Of a stretch of DNA of 33,457 nt, positions 20,656 to 32,532 are shown one piece after another (within the stretch, counting starts at the first letter, position 1; every line of letters starts with the position of its first letter). The notes under the pieces were generated by a model, which was not told the origin of the DNA, searched no databases, and saw nothing but the letters and a program-made list of their open reading frames with translations. Made by a program: the position numbers and the translations under genes. Source of the stretch: a virus; IMG/VR virus record IMGVR_UViG_3300048121_001263, positions 1 through 33,457 of that record; one strand, 5' to 3'.

Positions 20656-23132
20656 TGACCACGATTAAACTTAAGAACGGATCTGGCGCGCCTGCGGGCG
20701 GTGATCTTACTCAAGGTGAACCCGCATTAGACCTGACTAACAAGCGTCTTTATACAGAAGACTCTGGCGGCAATGTTATTGAAGTAGGTACTAATCCCGG
20801 CACTGACGTAACCTTTGCTGATAACCGCAAGGCTCTTTTCGGTACTGGCTCTGACCTACAGATTTACCATGATGGAACTAATAGCTATATTGTTAATACG
20901 ACTAATGACTTAATCATTGGAGAAGACACAAGAGTAAGAATCAAGACTCCGTCTTTATTAGTAAACAATGCGGCTGACAATGAAAACCTTTTGACGGCTA
21001 CTGAAAACGGCGCAGTAACACTTTTCTACGACAATGCGGCAAAGATTGCCACAACCTCCACAGGTATCGACGTGACGGGGACTGTGACTGCTGATGGCGC
21101 AACTATAGACAACGGCCACATAAAACTTTCTGCAGGGTATTCTTTACAGTGGGACGATACTCACGAAAGAATAGAGCAATCTAACGGAAATCTAGAGTTT
21201 TTTACAAACAATAGTCAACAAATGACTATTAGTGGCGGCAATGTCGGTATAGGTACTACGTCGCCTGATAGACAGCTTTCTGTAAATGACTTTTCAGGAA
21301 ACGGCACTGTAAGCATAAATGCTTCTACAACTGGTGCAAGTACCCTGTATTTTGCTGATGGCAATACTGGAACAAATATTTATACAGGTTTCATTCAATA
21401 TAACCATAGTGACAATGCTATGCAGTTTGCCACTAATGGCGGCAACGAGCGTATGCGCATCGACAGCTCTGGCAATGTCGGTATAGATACCACTAATACA
21501 TCGTCTAATAAATTTACGGTTTCAGACAATAGTGCTGATGGCACACAAGTAAGAATCGTCGGCGCAACAGATGAAAATCATCAATTACGCGTGGGCTTTG
21601 ATACGACCAATTTGGTTGGCAAGATTCAAGCCGTTCATGTTGGAACAGCTTATAAGGATTTAGCGCTTCAGTCTGAGGGTGGCCTTGTCGGTATAGGAAC
21701 CTCGTCGCCCAACTTACAATACTTTAACAACTTGGTTGTTGGTAATGACGCCTCAGGTGATAAAGGAATCACAATCAGAAGCAACGCGGCTAACAGAGGT
21801 GTCTTAGCTTTTTCTGATACTGATTCAGCTACCGACGGTAGATACACAGGCTTTATTTCATACGACCACAGCGACAACGCCATGAAGTTTCATACCAATG
21901 GCGGCAACGAGCGTATGCGCATCGACAGCGCTGGCAATCTTCTTGTGGGGACTACAAATACTTACCCTGCAGATAACAATGACACAGGTCATTCTTTAAC
22001 GAGTATAGGTCAGTTGCAATCAAGTGTTAGTGGATACGCCGCATTTGTTGCAAATCGCAAAACTTCGGACGGCGAGGTTGCACTATTTAAGAAAGACGGC
22101 GCTGCCGTGGGAAGGATTAGTACAGAAGGCGGTGACTTAGTTATAGGCTCTAGTGCCTCTGGACACAAGGGCGTTCGTTTTGGCGCTAATTATATTGCGC
22201 CTGTTAACACTAGCAGTGCTTTTGAAGACAACACAACTGACTTAGGTTTAACAGCAGTACGCTTTAAAGACCTTCACCTGTCAGGCACTGCTCGTGCCAG
22301 CACATACAGACTACAAAGCGGAAGCACGACTACTGGTGGTCTGTTTCACGAAAAAGACATAACGGGTTCAGGTTCTTCGGTTGATACTTCGGTATATGCT
22401 GAAACTGGAAACGCTATTCACTTCATGGTCAATGGTAGTGCAACTCCAGTAGGCACGTTTGATACGTCTGGCAATTTTGGTATAGGGACATCTAATCCTG
22501 CTAACAATGGTTTGCATATTGAAAAATCTGGCACTGCTAGATTGCGTCTTGCTCAAGCTGGCGTCCGTTCTTGGGATATGGAAGCAACGGGTGGAGATTG
22601 GCGTCTGAATAACGCTACTAATTCGTTTGAAGCTATGCGTGCCACAAGCGCAGGTGATTTTCTGGTTGGTACAAGTTCAGCGCCAACAGGGTCAACTGGC
22701 GGTTCTGGTTTTATTACTGAGTCTGTAGGGCGTAGAACACTGAAAATCGCTTCTACAACAACAAGTGGAGCGGCTGTAGCGGAGTTTATTAATCCAAACG
22801 GTGTCGTTGGAATAATAGTTACAGATGGCTCTACTACTTCCTACAACACCTCTTCAGACCAACGCCTCAAAGAAAACATTGCAGACGCTGATGACGCTGG
22901 AAGCAAAGTAGACGCCATCCAAGTACGCAAGTTTGACTGGAAGGCTGACGGGTCACATCAAGACTACGGCATGATAGCCCAAGAGCTACAAAGCGTTGCA
23001 CCAGAGGCAGTATCAACACCAGAAGACTCAGACGACATGATGGGCGTAGACTACTCAAAGCTAGTGCCTATGCTCGTAAAAGAAATTCAATCACTACGTG
23101 CAAGAGTTGCACAACTTGAAGGAGCTAACTAA
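20655..23132 (+). CDS. Tail fibre/spike with C-terminal S74 chaperone
   Basis: The protein has 825 residues. The N-terminus (TIKLKNGSGAPAGGDLTQGEPALD) is the attachment type seen in many phage fibres. The shaft has repeated NVGIGTTSP and NGGNERMRID units. The last about 92 residues are an intramolecular chaperone, peptidase S74: SDQRLKENI starts at S734, the expected self-cleavage Ser, followed by KFDWK and DYGMIAQELQ and a final coiled coil. The chaperone should trimerise the fibre and cut itself off. This is the likely distal receptor-binding protein. Confidence 0.85.
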   Translation: MTTIKLKNGSGAPAGGDLTQGEPALDLTNKRLYTEDSGGNVIEVGTNPGTDVTFADNRKALFGTGSDLQIYHDGTNSYIVNTTNDLIIGEDTRVRIKTPSLLVNNAADNENLLTATENGAVTLFYDNAAKIATTSTGIDVTGTVTADGATIDNGHIKLSAGYSLQWDDTHERIEQSNGNLEFFTNNSQQMTISGGNVGIGTTSPDRQLSVNDFSGNGTVSINASTTGASTLYFADGNTGTNIYTGFIQYNHSDNAMQFATNGGNERMRIDSSGNVGIDTTNTSSNKFTVSDNSADGTQVRIVGATDENHQLRVGFDTTNLVGKIQAVHVGTAYKDLALQSEGGLVGIGTSSPNLQYFNNLVVGNDASGDKGITIRSNAANRGVLAFSDTDSATDGRYTGFISYDHSDNAMKFHTNGGNERMRIDSAGNLLVGTTNTYPADNNDTGHSLTSIGQLQSSVSGYAAFVANRKTSDGEVALFKKDGAAVGRISTEGGDLVIGSSASGHKGVRFGANYIAPVNTSSAFEDNTTDLGLTAVRFKDLHLSGTARASTYRLQSGSTTTGGLFHEKDITGSGSSVDTSVYAETGNAIHFMVNGSATPVGTFDTSGNFGIGTSNPANNGLHIEKSGTARLRLAQAGVRSWDMEATGGDWRLNNATNSFEAMRATSAGDFLVGTSSAPTGSTGGSGFITESVGRRTLKIASTTTSGAAVAEFINPNGVVGIIVTDGSTTSYNTSSDQRLKENIADADDAGSKVDAIQVRKFDWKADGSHQDYGMIAQELQSVAPEAVSTPEDSDDMMGVDYSKLVPMLVKEIQSLRARVAQLEGAN

Positions 23133-23437
23133 TGGCTACATGGACTATATCTACAATGGAACGTTACAACGACGGCGGAGTAATCGTTGCTCACTGGCGT
23201 GTTAATGACTCAGAGACTGTCGGTGACGACACTTACTCTGCCTCTGCGTACGGCACTTGCTCGTTTACACCAGACGCATCAAGCCCTGATTACGTGCCTT
23301 ACGATGACCTTACCGAAGAAATGGTGTTGGGCTGGTGCTTTGCTGACGGTGTAGACAAGGACGCTATCGAGGCGTCACTGACTGCGCAGATCGAAGAGCA
23401 GAAGAACCCAACGACTGAGGACGGTGTACCGTGGTAA
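23132..23437 (+). CDS. Small protein after the fibre, possible fibre accessory
   Basis: The protein has 101 residues. The first 55 are strand-rich (TWTISTMERYNDGGVIVAHWRV) and the rest is acidic (DDLTEEMVLGWCFADGVDKD). Short proteins of this kind often follow phage fibres. It is coupled to the fibre gene by TAATG with GAAGGAG upstream. The role is unassigned. Confidence 0.6.
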   Translation: MATWTISTMERYNDGGVIVAHWRVNDSETVGDDTYSASAYGTCSFTPDASSPDYVPYDDLTEEMVLGWCFADGVDKDAIEASLTAQIEEQKNPTTEDGVPW

Positions 23438-23598
23438 TTCAGGTACTTGCTGATATTGCTTCAGTGGCTCCTATGGTAATTAGTGTCTGCTCAATTATTG
23501 CAGCAGTAACACCTACACCTAAGGACGACGCATGGATGGCTAAGTTGTATCGTTTTATTGACATCATGGCTGTTAATATCGGCCACGCAAAGAAGTAA
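23431..23598 (+). CDS. Small hydrophobic protein, possible holin partner
   Basis: The protein has 55 residues, starting from GTG at 23431 and overlapping the preceding gene by 7 bases. The N-terminal 30 residues are hydrophobic (VIQVLADIASVAPMVISVCS) with a PTPKDD turn, then a short amphipathic helix. No internal stop occurs and the next gene starts nine bases later. A short membrane-associated protein ahead of two holin-like genes is plausible. The start is the weakest point. Confidence 0.5.
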   Translation: MVIQVLADIASVAPMVISVCSIIAAVTPTPKDDAWMAKLYRFIDIMAVNIGHAKK

Positions 23599-23607
23599 GG
23601 GAGTTGT

Positions 23608-23805
23608 ATGAACGCCACGGAAGAGGCTTTAGCCCGGTTAGATAAGCACGAAGCAGAATGCGCTATTCGCTATGAGATGATTCAGCTTCAACTAGATAAC
23701 CACAGCAAGCGGTTTGATCGGCTAGAGGCTCTTATGAGTCGTGGCTTTTTTGCTATGGGCATTATGATTACGTTGGCAATAGCTATCTTAGAGTTTGCTA
23801 GATAA
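23608..23805 (+). CDS. Holin-like/hemolysin XhlA-like small membrane protein
   Basis: The protein has 65 residues. A charged coiled-coil N-terminus (ALARLDKHEAECAIRYEMIQ..) is followed by one transmembrane helix (FFAMGIMITLAIAILEFA). This is the layout of XhlA-type lysis proteins. It has an AAGGGAG site and couples to the next holin gene by TAATG. It probably assists membrane permeabilisation at lysis. Confidence 0.65.
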   Translation: MNATEEALARLDKHEAECAIRYEMIQLQLDNHSKRFDRLEALMSRGFFAMGIMITLAIAILEFAR

Positions 23806-24149
23806 TGTGGCAGACACTGCTTGGACCACTAACTAACCTTATTGGTGAACATCTTGAGCGTAAGGCTGAAGAGAAGAAAGCAGTACATGAAAGAAAGCTA
23901 GAAGCAATTAAACAAGACAGCAACTGGGAAAACATACATGCAAACAACGCAGCAAGCTCATGGAAGGACGAATGGTTTACGATTTTGTTTTCTATCCCGT
24001 GCGTTCTTGCGTTCTTTCCCAGCATGGTGCCTGTAGTTATGCAGGGGTTTAATGCTTTAAATTCTATGCCTGATTGGTACAAGGGCTTCTTAGGTGCTGC
24101 TGTGGCGGCTTCATTTGGCCTGCGCGGCTTAGCTAACTGGAAGAAGTGA
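23805..24149 (+). CDS. Holin (GTA-holin 3TM-like)
   Basis: The protein has 114 residues. An amphipathic charged N-terminus ([21 protein letters not shown]) leads to [18 protein letters not shown], two or three hydrophobic segments and a basic end (GLANWKK). This fits the three-TM holin family of gene transfer agents and marine phages. It would open the inner membrane so that the M15 lysin encoded at 11828 can reach the wall. Confidence 0.75.
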   Translation: MWQTLLGPLTNLIGEHLERKAEEKKAVHERKLEAIKQDSNWENIHANNAASSWKDEWFTILFSIPCVLAFFPSMVPVVMQGFNALNSMPDWYKGFLGAAVAASFGLRGLANWKK

Positions 24150-24150
24150 T

Positions 24151-26690
<2,540 letters not shown>

Positions 26691-26691
<1 letters not shown>

Positions 26692-27338
26692 TGACTTATC
26701 TAAACCTAGTAAACAATGTATTGAGGCGCCTTCGAGAAGAAGAGGTCGCTTCTGTGCAGGACAGCACTTACGCAAAAATGGTAGGTGACTTTGTAAACGA
26801 TGCTAAACGCATGGTAGAGGATGCTTGGGATTGGTCTGCCCTCAGGACAACGCTGACAATTACCACAACGGAAGACGTATTTAACTACGTGCTTACTGGC
26901 AGCCAAAATAGGATTAAAGCCCTGAATGTAATTAACGACACTGCCAACTTGTTTATGGAATACAAGACGGCAACGTTTTTTGATGAGGCTTATTTAATAT
27001 CTGACCCAAGAAAAAGCGCGCCAACGTATTACACGTACAACGGTGTTGATAGCAGCGGGGATACGCAAATAGATGTTTATCCTACCCCTGACAAGGCATA
27101 CACAATTCGATTTAACTGCGTAAAACGTGGCGCTGATCTGTCTGCTAACGATGACCAGCTAACTGTTCCTGCCATGCCGGTTATGCACTTAGCAATTGCT
27201 TTGCTGGCTAGAGAGCGTGGAGAGACGGGAGGAACATCGGCTCCTGAGTATTTTTCAATTGCTGATAAGTATTTAGGTGACGCTATTGCATTAGACGCTC
27301 AAAAACACCCAGAAGAAGTAATCTTCTATACGCCCTGA
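26691..27338 (+). CDS. Tail tubular protein A-like adaptor
   Basis: The protein has 215 residues. The opening LNLVNNVLRRLREEEVASVQ, then FVNDAKRMVEDAWDWSALR and PTYYTYNGV, follows the head-tail adaptor proteins of podoviruses (T7 gp11-like). It should dock under the portal and carry the tail nozzle. It is coupled to the Cys-rich gene by TAATG and is followed 7 bases later by the tubular B-like gene. Confidence 0.8.
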
Positions 27339-27345
27339 GGTATTT

Positions 27346-28872
27346 ATGGCTCAACCATTACAAAGCATAAATCTTGTAGCTCCGGCGTTTAAAGGAATAA
27401 ACACCGAGGACTCTCCAATATCGCAAGATCCTTCGTTTGCTGAGATTGCGGATAATGCAGTAATTGATAAGCGTGGAAGAATTGCGTCTAGGAAGGGCTA
27501 TGAAGTTTTAACTACTAACAAGACTGCGCTAGGCAGCGCAAATATTCTTGCAATTAAAGAATACGAAGAAAGTGGCGGAAATAAAAAAGTGTTTTCGGTA
27601 GGCAATAACAAAATACTTAGCGGAACAACAACCCTAGTAGACGAAACTCCGGGTAGTTACACGATAACAGCCGACAACTGGAAGATAGTTAGCTTTAATG
27701 ACCACTTGTTTTTCTTTCAGCGCGGCTATCAGCCTCTTGTTTACGCTCATCATACCGGCAATGTAGAAGCGATGTCTTCTCATACGCACGCTTCTGGCGT
27801 AGCCAGCACTATGTATGGGAACGAGGTTCTTGCTGCTTATGGTCGACTGTGGACGGCAGACTTTAGCACTAACAAATCTACTATTTACTGGTCAGATTTA
27901 TTAGATGGTGTTGCTTGGTCAGGAGGATCTAGCGGAAGTATTGATATCTCCAAAGTATGGCCCGATGGCTATGATGAAATTGTTGCTTTAGCAGCTCATA
28001 ATAATCTATTAATTATTTTTGGAAAGCACAGCATAGTTTCTTACTCAGGTGCAGAAATACCAGCGTCAATGGCTCTTAGCGATACTGTGGCTGGTGTTGG
28101 CTGTGTAGATAGAGACACTATTCAGCATACGGGAACTGACGTCTTGTTCCTTTCTCATACAGGGCTAAAAAGTTTTGGCAGAACAATACAAGAAAAGTCT
28201 ATGCCAATCAGTAGCTTATCGGGGAATGTTACGAAAGATATTATTGCGCTACTGCAAAATGAGACGGGGTTTTATAGGACGACATACAGCCCTGAAGAAG
28301 GGTTTTACTTATTAACTTTTACTTCGCAAGACGTTACGTTTTGTTTTGATGTAAGAGGCACTACAGAAAACGGCTCTTACAGAACAACTCGTTGGCCCGG
28401 AACCGGCTTTACTTCTTATACTCGCAAGGAGGATGGCACATTGTTGATTGGCAACGGTGAGGGTATTAGTACGTATAGCGGGTATGAAGATAACGGTGAA
28501 AAGTATCGCTTTAAATATTATGGCCCCGGATTAACCTTTGGAGACCCTTCCAAGTTAAAGATTCTTAAAAAGCTTAGGCCTACAATTGTAGGTGCTAACA
28601 GTACAGTTGTGTTTCTTAAATGGGCTTATGATTTTGCTTCGTTTTTTCAAACCGCTGAGTTTACAGTAGGCGGGCAAGTAACCGGCTATTACAACGAAAG
28701 CGAGTTCAACACGACTGTAGAGTTTACAGGAGGCGATCTTACGTCTCGAAGGGGAATCAACACGACCGGAGGCGGCGGAGTAATAACTATTGGGCTTGAG
28801 GCGGATATAAACGGATCATCTTTGTCGCTTCAAGAAATAAACGTATTAGCACTAATGGGTAAAGTACTATGA
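27346..28872 (+). CDS. Tail tubular protein B-like nozzle protein
   Basis: The protein has 508 residues, mostly beta. It opens SINLVAPAFKGINTEDSP..FAEIADNAVIDKRGRIASRKGYE, a pattern found in podoviral tail nozzle and stabilisation proteins. Repeated strand motifs (LLIIFGKHSIVSYSG, TDVLFLSHTGLKSFG) suggest a propeller-like barrel. It is shorter than T7 gp12. It is probably the tail nozzle. It overlaps the next gene as ATGA. Confidence 0.75.
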   Translation: MAQPLQSINLVAPAFKGINTEDSPISQDPSFAEIADNAVIDKRGRIASRKGYEVLTTNKTALGSANILAIKEYEESGGNKKVFSVGNNKILSGTTTLVDETPGSYTITADNWKIVSFNDHLFFFQRGYQPLVYAHHTGNVEAMSSHTHASGVASTMYGNEVLAAYGRLWTADFSTNKSTIYWSDLLDGVAWSGGSSGSIDISKVWPDGYDEIVALAAHNNLLIIFGKHSIVSYSGAEIPASMALSDTVAGVGCVDRDTIQHTGTDVLFLSHTGLKSFGRTIQEKSMPISSLSGNVTKDIIALLQNETGFYRTTYSPEEGFYLLTFTSQDVTFCFDVRGTTENGSYRTTRWPGTGFTSYTRKEDGTLLIGNGEGISTYSGYEDNGEKYRFKYYGPGLTFGDPSKLKILKKLRPTIVGANSTVVFLKWAYDFASFFQTAEFTVGGQVTGYYNESEFNTTVEFTGGDLTSRRGINTTGGGGVITIGLEADINGSSLSLQEINVLALMGKVL

Positions 28873-29102
28873 GTAACTATACGAAGACCACAGACTTTGC
28901 CGCAAAAGACAGTCTGCCTTCCGGTGACAGCGGCAAAATCATTAAGGGCGCTGAATTTGAAACAGAATTCGACGCTATTTCTACAGCTATCGCTACGAAG
29001 GCAAACACCGCTTCGCCTACGTTTACAGGCACAGTAACTATTCCTGCACTGACGTTCACTGGAACTCTGTCAACAGGAACTATTGATGGAGGTACTTACT
29101 AA
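28869..29102 (+). CDS. Small fibre-like protein
   Basis: The protein has 77 residues. EFETEFDAISTAIATKANTA with PTFTGTVTIP is a common phage fibre or collar segment. It ends STGTIDGGTY, nearly the same as the end of the 496-residue fibre protein (LSTIDGGTY). It may be a short structural adaptor, or a relic that shares a trimerisation tip with the fibre. It is coupled on both sides by overlapping stop/start codons. Confidence 0.65.
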   Translation: MSNYTKTTDFAAKDSLPSGDSGKIIKGAEFETEFDAISTAIATKANTASPTFTGTVTIPALTFTGTLSTGTIDGGTY

Positions 29103-30997
29103 TGTCATTACCAGACTGGTTAATAGGCGGAGTTGGCACTGGGATGCTTCAGTCTGCCTTTAGTGACCTTAAAACTTTAGGCGATACAGGCAGGGAATAC
29201 GCAAGACAACTTGCAGAAACTCAATATGCTCAATCTCAATTTCGCCCATACACTGTTACTACAGGCACTGGCGGTACGTTTGGAACTAGCTTTACGCCAA
29301 CATCAACGGAAATGGTAGTAAATCCTGAAACAGGAGAAACAACAGAAGTTTCTACTGGCGGAGCTTTGTCAGCAACAATGACTTTAGCTCCAGAAGAAGC
29401 AGCTATTCAGAATGCTTTATTTAGTCAAGCTCAAGGTTATTTGTCTCCAATTCAAACTATGGAGCTAAGACCTGCCCAGCAACTTACAGCGGCTGGAACA
29501 GACCTTTTAACACAAGGATCTGGAATGATAGGACAGTCGGCATTTGGCGTAGATCCTACTCAAGCTGCGTCAACGCAAGCTGCAGGTCTTGGCCGGCAGT
29601 TTATGGGCGCTTCAGCAGCACAACCTGCCGACATTAACCTACTAAGAGGCCAGTTTGCAGGTCAGGTTCCTGAGTTAATAACTCAAAGACCACCAGAAGG
29701 CATATCTGGTTTGGGTCAGCAGGCAATTAGTGCGGCCACTCAAGGTCTTGGGCTTGGGGAGGTTGGTGTTTTAGGCGGTCCAGTAACCGATGTAACTGGG
29801 ACGTATTCAGACATACAGCTTCCAGACGTTCGTAGAGCCGCAGGACAGCTTGCAGAACGCGGACTAGGGCTGGGTATGGCTGGACTTGCTACAAGCGCTC
29901 CTGAAGACGTAGAGGCGCTTAGAGCGCAGTATGGAGGTCTTGCAGGGCAAGCGGCTTCGGGCTTATTGCAGCCTACAGATCAAAGAGAGGCAGATGTATT
30001 TGAGCGTATTCGTGCTACGCAGCGACCAGAAGAAGAGCGTCAGCGACTAGAGCTAGAACAGCGATTAGCTGCTCAAGGAAGACTTGGCGTAAGTACGGCC
30101 ATGTATGGCGGAACTCCAGAGCAATTAGCTTTAGCAAAAGCTCAGGAAGAATCTCAAGATCGAGCGTCTCTTGCGGCTATACAACAGGCCCAGTCGGAGC
30201 GTCAACAAGCTCTTGGGGAAGCTCAAACACTTGGCGGTATGTTTAGCGGTCAAGCGGGGCTATCAAGTCAGTTGCAATCTCAAACGCAGCAAAGAGCGGC
30301 ACAGCTGTCTCAGCTAGGCTTGAGTGCAGAGCAGATGCAAGCCCAGTTAGAAGCGGAAGGTTTTGGCCGAGAAATGCAACTTGCTGGCGCTGGATTACAA
30401 GCACAGCAGGCTCAGTCGGCTTTGGAGTCTCAAGCTCAACAGCGATCCACTCAACTGGCACAGCTGGGTTTGTCAGCAGAACAGATTCAGTCACAGCTTC
30501 AGTCAGAAGGTCTAGGTCGGGCAGCTACGGCGGCAGGGCAAACAGCGCAACTTGCTCAACTAGCAGGAGGATTGCAGGCCCAACAAGCGGGTCTTGGCAT
30601 GGACTACGCAAGCCTAGGAGCTGGCCTAGCAGGGCAGGCACAAGGTTTAAGTGCGGCTCAGCAAGCACAAGCATTGCAGGCGCTAACTGGCGGGCAAGGC
30701 TTGCTGCAAGGATCTCAAGGGTTAGAAGCTGGAAGGCAGCAGCTTGGTCTTGGCGCACTTGCTGGGTCTTACATTCCTCAACAGCAATTGATTGCGGCAT
30801 TGTCTCCAGGGCAAACTGCAGCGGCAGCACAGCAACAAGCGCAACTTTATGGAGCTGGATTGTTTGGAGAAGCCACAGCGTCCGGCCTTGATTTGCTCCT
30901 TGCTTCGCAGCTTGGCAGGGCTAATCTTGCTGGCAGCCTAGGAAGCGGATTAGTAAGCGGCGGCATTGAAGGAATCTTTGAAGATTTGTTTAATTAA
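29102..30997 (+). CDS. Gln/Ala-rich internal virion protein candidate
   Basis: The protein has 631 residues. The N-terminus is Gly-rich (LPDWLIGGVGTGMLQSAFSD). The rest is dominated by Gln, Ala, Gly and Leu helices. It holds two tandem copies of a 50-residue unit (QLGLSAEQ..QL..EG.GR), in the region encoded by about 30280-30520. The sequence is low in charge and Cys-free. Such proteins in marine podoviruses are annotated as structural. As the first of three large genes after the nozzle, it may be an ejection protein like T7 gp14 or gp15. No enzymatic motif is seen. Confidence 0.65.
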   Translation: MSLPDWLIGGVGTGMLQSAFSDLKTLGDTGREYARQLAETQYAQSQFRPYTVTTGTGGTFGTSFTPTSTEMVVNPETGETTEVSTGGALSATMTLAPEEAAIQNALFSQAQGYLSPIQTMELRPAQQLTAAGTDLLTQGSGMIGQSAFGVDPTQAASTQAAGLGRQFMGASAAQPADINLLRGQFAGQVPELITQRPPEGISGLGQQAISAATQGLGLGEVGVLGGPVTDVTGTYSDIQLPDVRRAAGQLAERGLGLGMAGLATSAPEDVEALRAQYGGLAGQAASGLLQPTDQREADVFERIRATQRPEEERQRLELEQRLAAQGRLGVSTAMYGGTPEQLALAKAQEESQDRASLAAIQQAQSERQQALGEAQTLGGMFSGQAGLSSQLQSQTQQRAAQLSQLGLSAEQMQAQLEAEGFGREMQLAGAGLQAQQAQSALESQAQQRSTQLAQLGLSAEQIQSQLQSEGLGRAATAAGQTAQLAQLAGGLQAQQAGLGMDYASLGAGLAGQAQGLSAAQQAQALQALTGGQGLLQGSQGLEAGRQQLGLGALAGSYIPQQQLIAALSPGQTAAAAQQQAQLYGAGLFGEATASGLDLLLASQLGRANLAGSLGSGLVSGGIEGIFEDLFN

Positions 30998-31021
30998 AAT
31001 TAATAAAAAAGGAGATTAGCA

Positions 31022-32530
31022 ATGGCACGTTTTGGTAGAGGTATTGTTGAGCAACTAACTAACCCGGCTCTTGGCCGGGGTATGTTTGATCTTGGTCAAA
31101 AGATTGGCGGCATGCCAACTCAGGTTAGAGAAAAAAGAAAAGAAGAAGAAAAGCGCCAAGACGAGTTAAGACGCTTTGATGAGCTAAGCAAAATATCTGG
31201 TCAAGCTCAATTATCAGCTGCATCTGGCACCCCGGCGGCGCTTGCTGCAAACATTAGTCTTTTAGAGAAAGTTAGAGATGAAGCTCCTACCCTAAAAGAA
31301 AAGCAAGCTATTGAAGCAAGAATTATTCAGTTGCGGAATATGACTTCTTCGACCCAAGAAAAAAGGTTAAAGGGGGATATTACTGCCGTATCTCAAATAG
31401 ACAACGTACTTGAGGGGCTTGATGAGCGAAAAGACATTCCCGAAAATAAAAAGGCTGAGCTAAAAAATACTTTAACACTTCGCAAAAATCAACTTCTTGA
31501 GAACCCTGATATCGAGCAAGGCTATCGTCAAGATCAAGTTAATGCTTTCCAGCTTAATCAGCAGCAGGAGGCAATGATTGAATCTAATTATATACGAGAA
31601 AATGCTCCTAAATTTATTAAAGCGGTAGACAGTGGAAACCAATCTATAATTAATAATTTAATGGATTCTGTGCCAATGGAATTTAAAGCGGCGGCTGATA
31701 AATACATTACAGGAGCAATAAGAAATAACGAAATAAAAAGAGGCTTTGAAGAGCGATCAATTGCGCTTCGCACAAAGCCAATGACGGATAGTGAGATAAA
31801 TGATCTTGTTGATCAACTTCCTGAGGATGTTAGAAAAGCAGTATCTCCTTTAGTCGAAGAATACAAAGATGCGGCAGGGGGATGGAACGATAAAGTTGGC
31901 GAGTGGAATACTAAAGACCTATTTAGGGCAAAAACAGTAGAGAAAGCCTTAAGAGCTAAAGTTAGTAGCTTAGGTGAGCGAGTTCTTTTGAGTGATTTAG
32001 ATGCAGAAAAAAATCAAAACATGCGGAATCAAGTGGATGTGTTGCAGCTTGAGTTGCAGCTTGCAGCCCCCCTTGATCGCATGTCTGTTAAAGACGAAGA
32101 GATGCGCCTTGCGGGACAAGATAAAAATAAAATAACTCCCGAAATTAGCGCTGAAGCCAGGGAAAACGTTAGAGCCGTAAGGGACTTAGCCTTAATTGAA
32201 CAAATAGAAGTGATCAATGAGGGTAGAGCCTCAGAAATTGCTACAGAAAGATCGCCTTATCAAAAAGGAGAGGTCATTCTTGACGAGGATGGAAACTCCT
32301 ATAGGTTTAAGGGCGGAGATTATAGGGACGAATCTAATTACGAAGAAATAACACCAAAAAAAGCTGGGGCTTCCTCTGAGGGAGACTCTTTAGCTGAGGT
32401 TTTAGAGTTGTTTGAGTTAAAGAAAGAGGGAAGCCTTCCGGTGGGAAAAATAGATGACTATATGATCGCCTTTCTTAGGTATGGAAACGCGGAAAGAGCA
32501 AGAAAAATGCTAGAGAATAACGGGGAGTAA
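31022..32530 (+). CDS. Coiled-coil internal virion protein candidate
   Basis: The protein has 502 residues and is strongly charged and helical. It has a coiled coil near the N-terminus (REKRKEEEKRQDELRRFDEL) and further helices throughout, plus a small beta module (GEVILDEDGNSYRFKGGDYR) near residue 425. There is no membrane segment. The start has AAAAAGGAG upstream. Its position between the Gln-rich and the 871-residue proteins fits the second internal or ejection protein of a podovirus. Confidence 0.65.
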   Translation: MARFGRGIVEQLTNPALGRGMFDLGQKIGGMPTQVREKRKEEEKRQDELRRFDELSKISGQAQLSAASGTPAALAANISLLEKVRDEAPTLKEKQAIEARIIQLRNMTSSTQEKRLKGDITAVSQIDNVLEGLDERKDIPENKKAELKNTLTLRKNQLLENPDIEQGYRQDQVNAFQLNQQQEAMIESNYIRENAPKFIKAVDSGNQSIINNLMDSVPMEFKAAADKYITGAIRNNEIKRGFEERSIALRTKPMTDSEINDLVDQLPEDVRKAVSPLVEEYKDAAGGWNDKVGEWNTKDLFRAKTVEKALRAKVSSLGERVLLSDLDAEKNQNMRNQVDVLQLELQLAAPLDRMSVKDEEMRLAGQDKNKITPEISAEARENVRAVRDLALIEQIEVINEGRASEIATERSPYQKGEVILDEDGNSYRFKGGDYRDESNYEEITPKKAGASSEGDSLAEVLELFELKKEGSLPVGKIDDYMIAFLRYGNAERARKMLENNGE

Positions 32531-32532
32531 GC

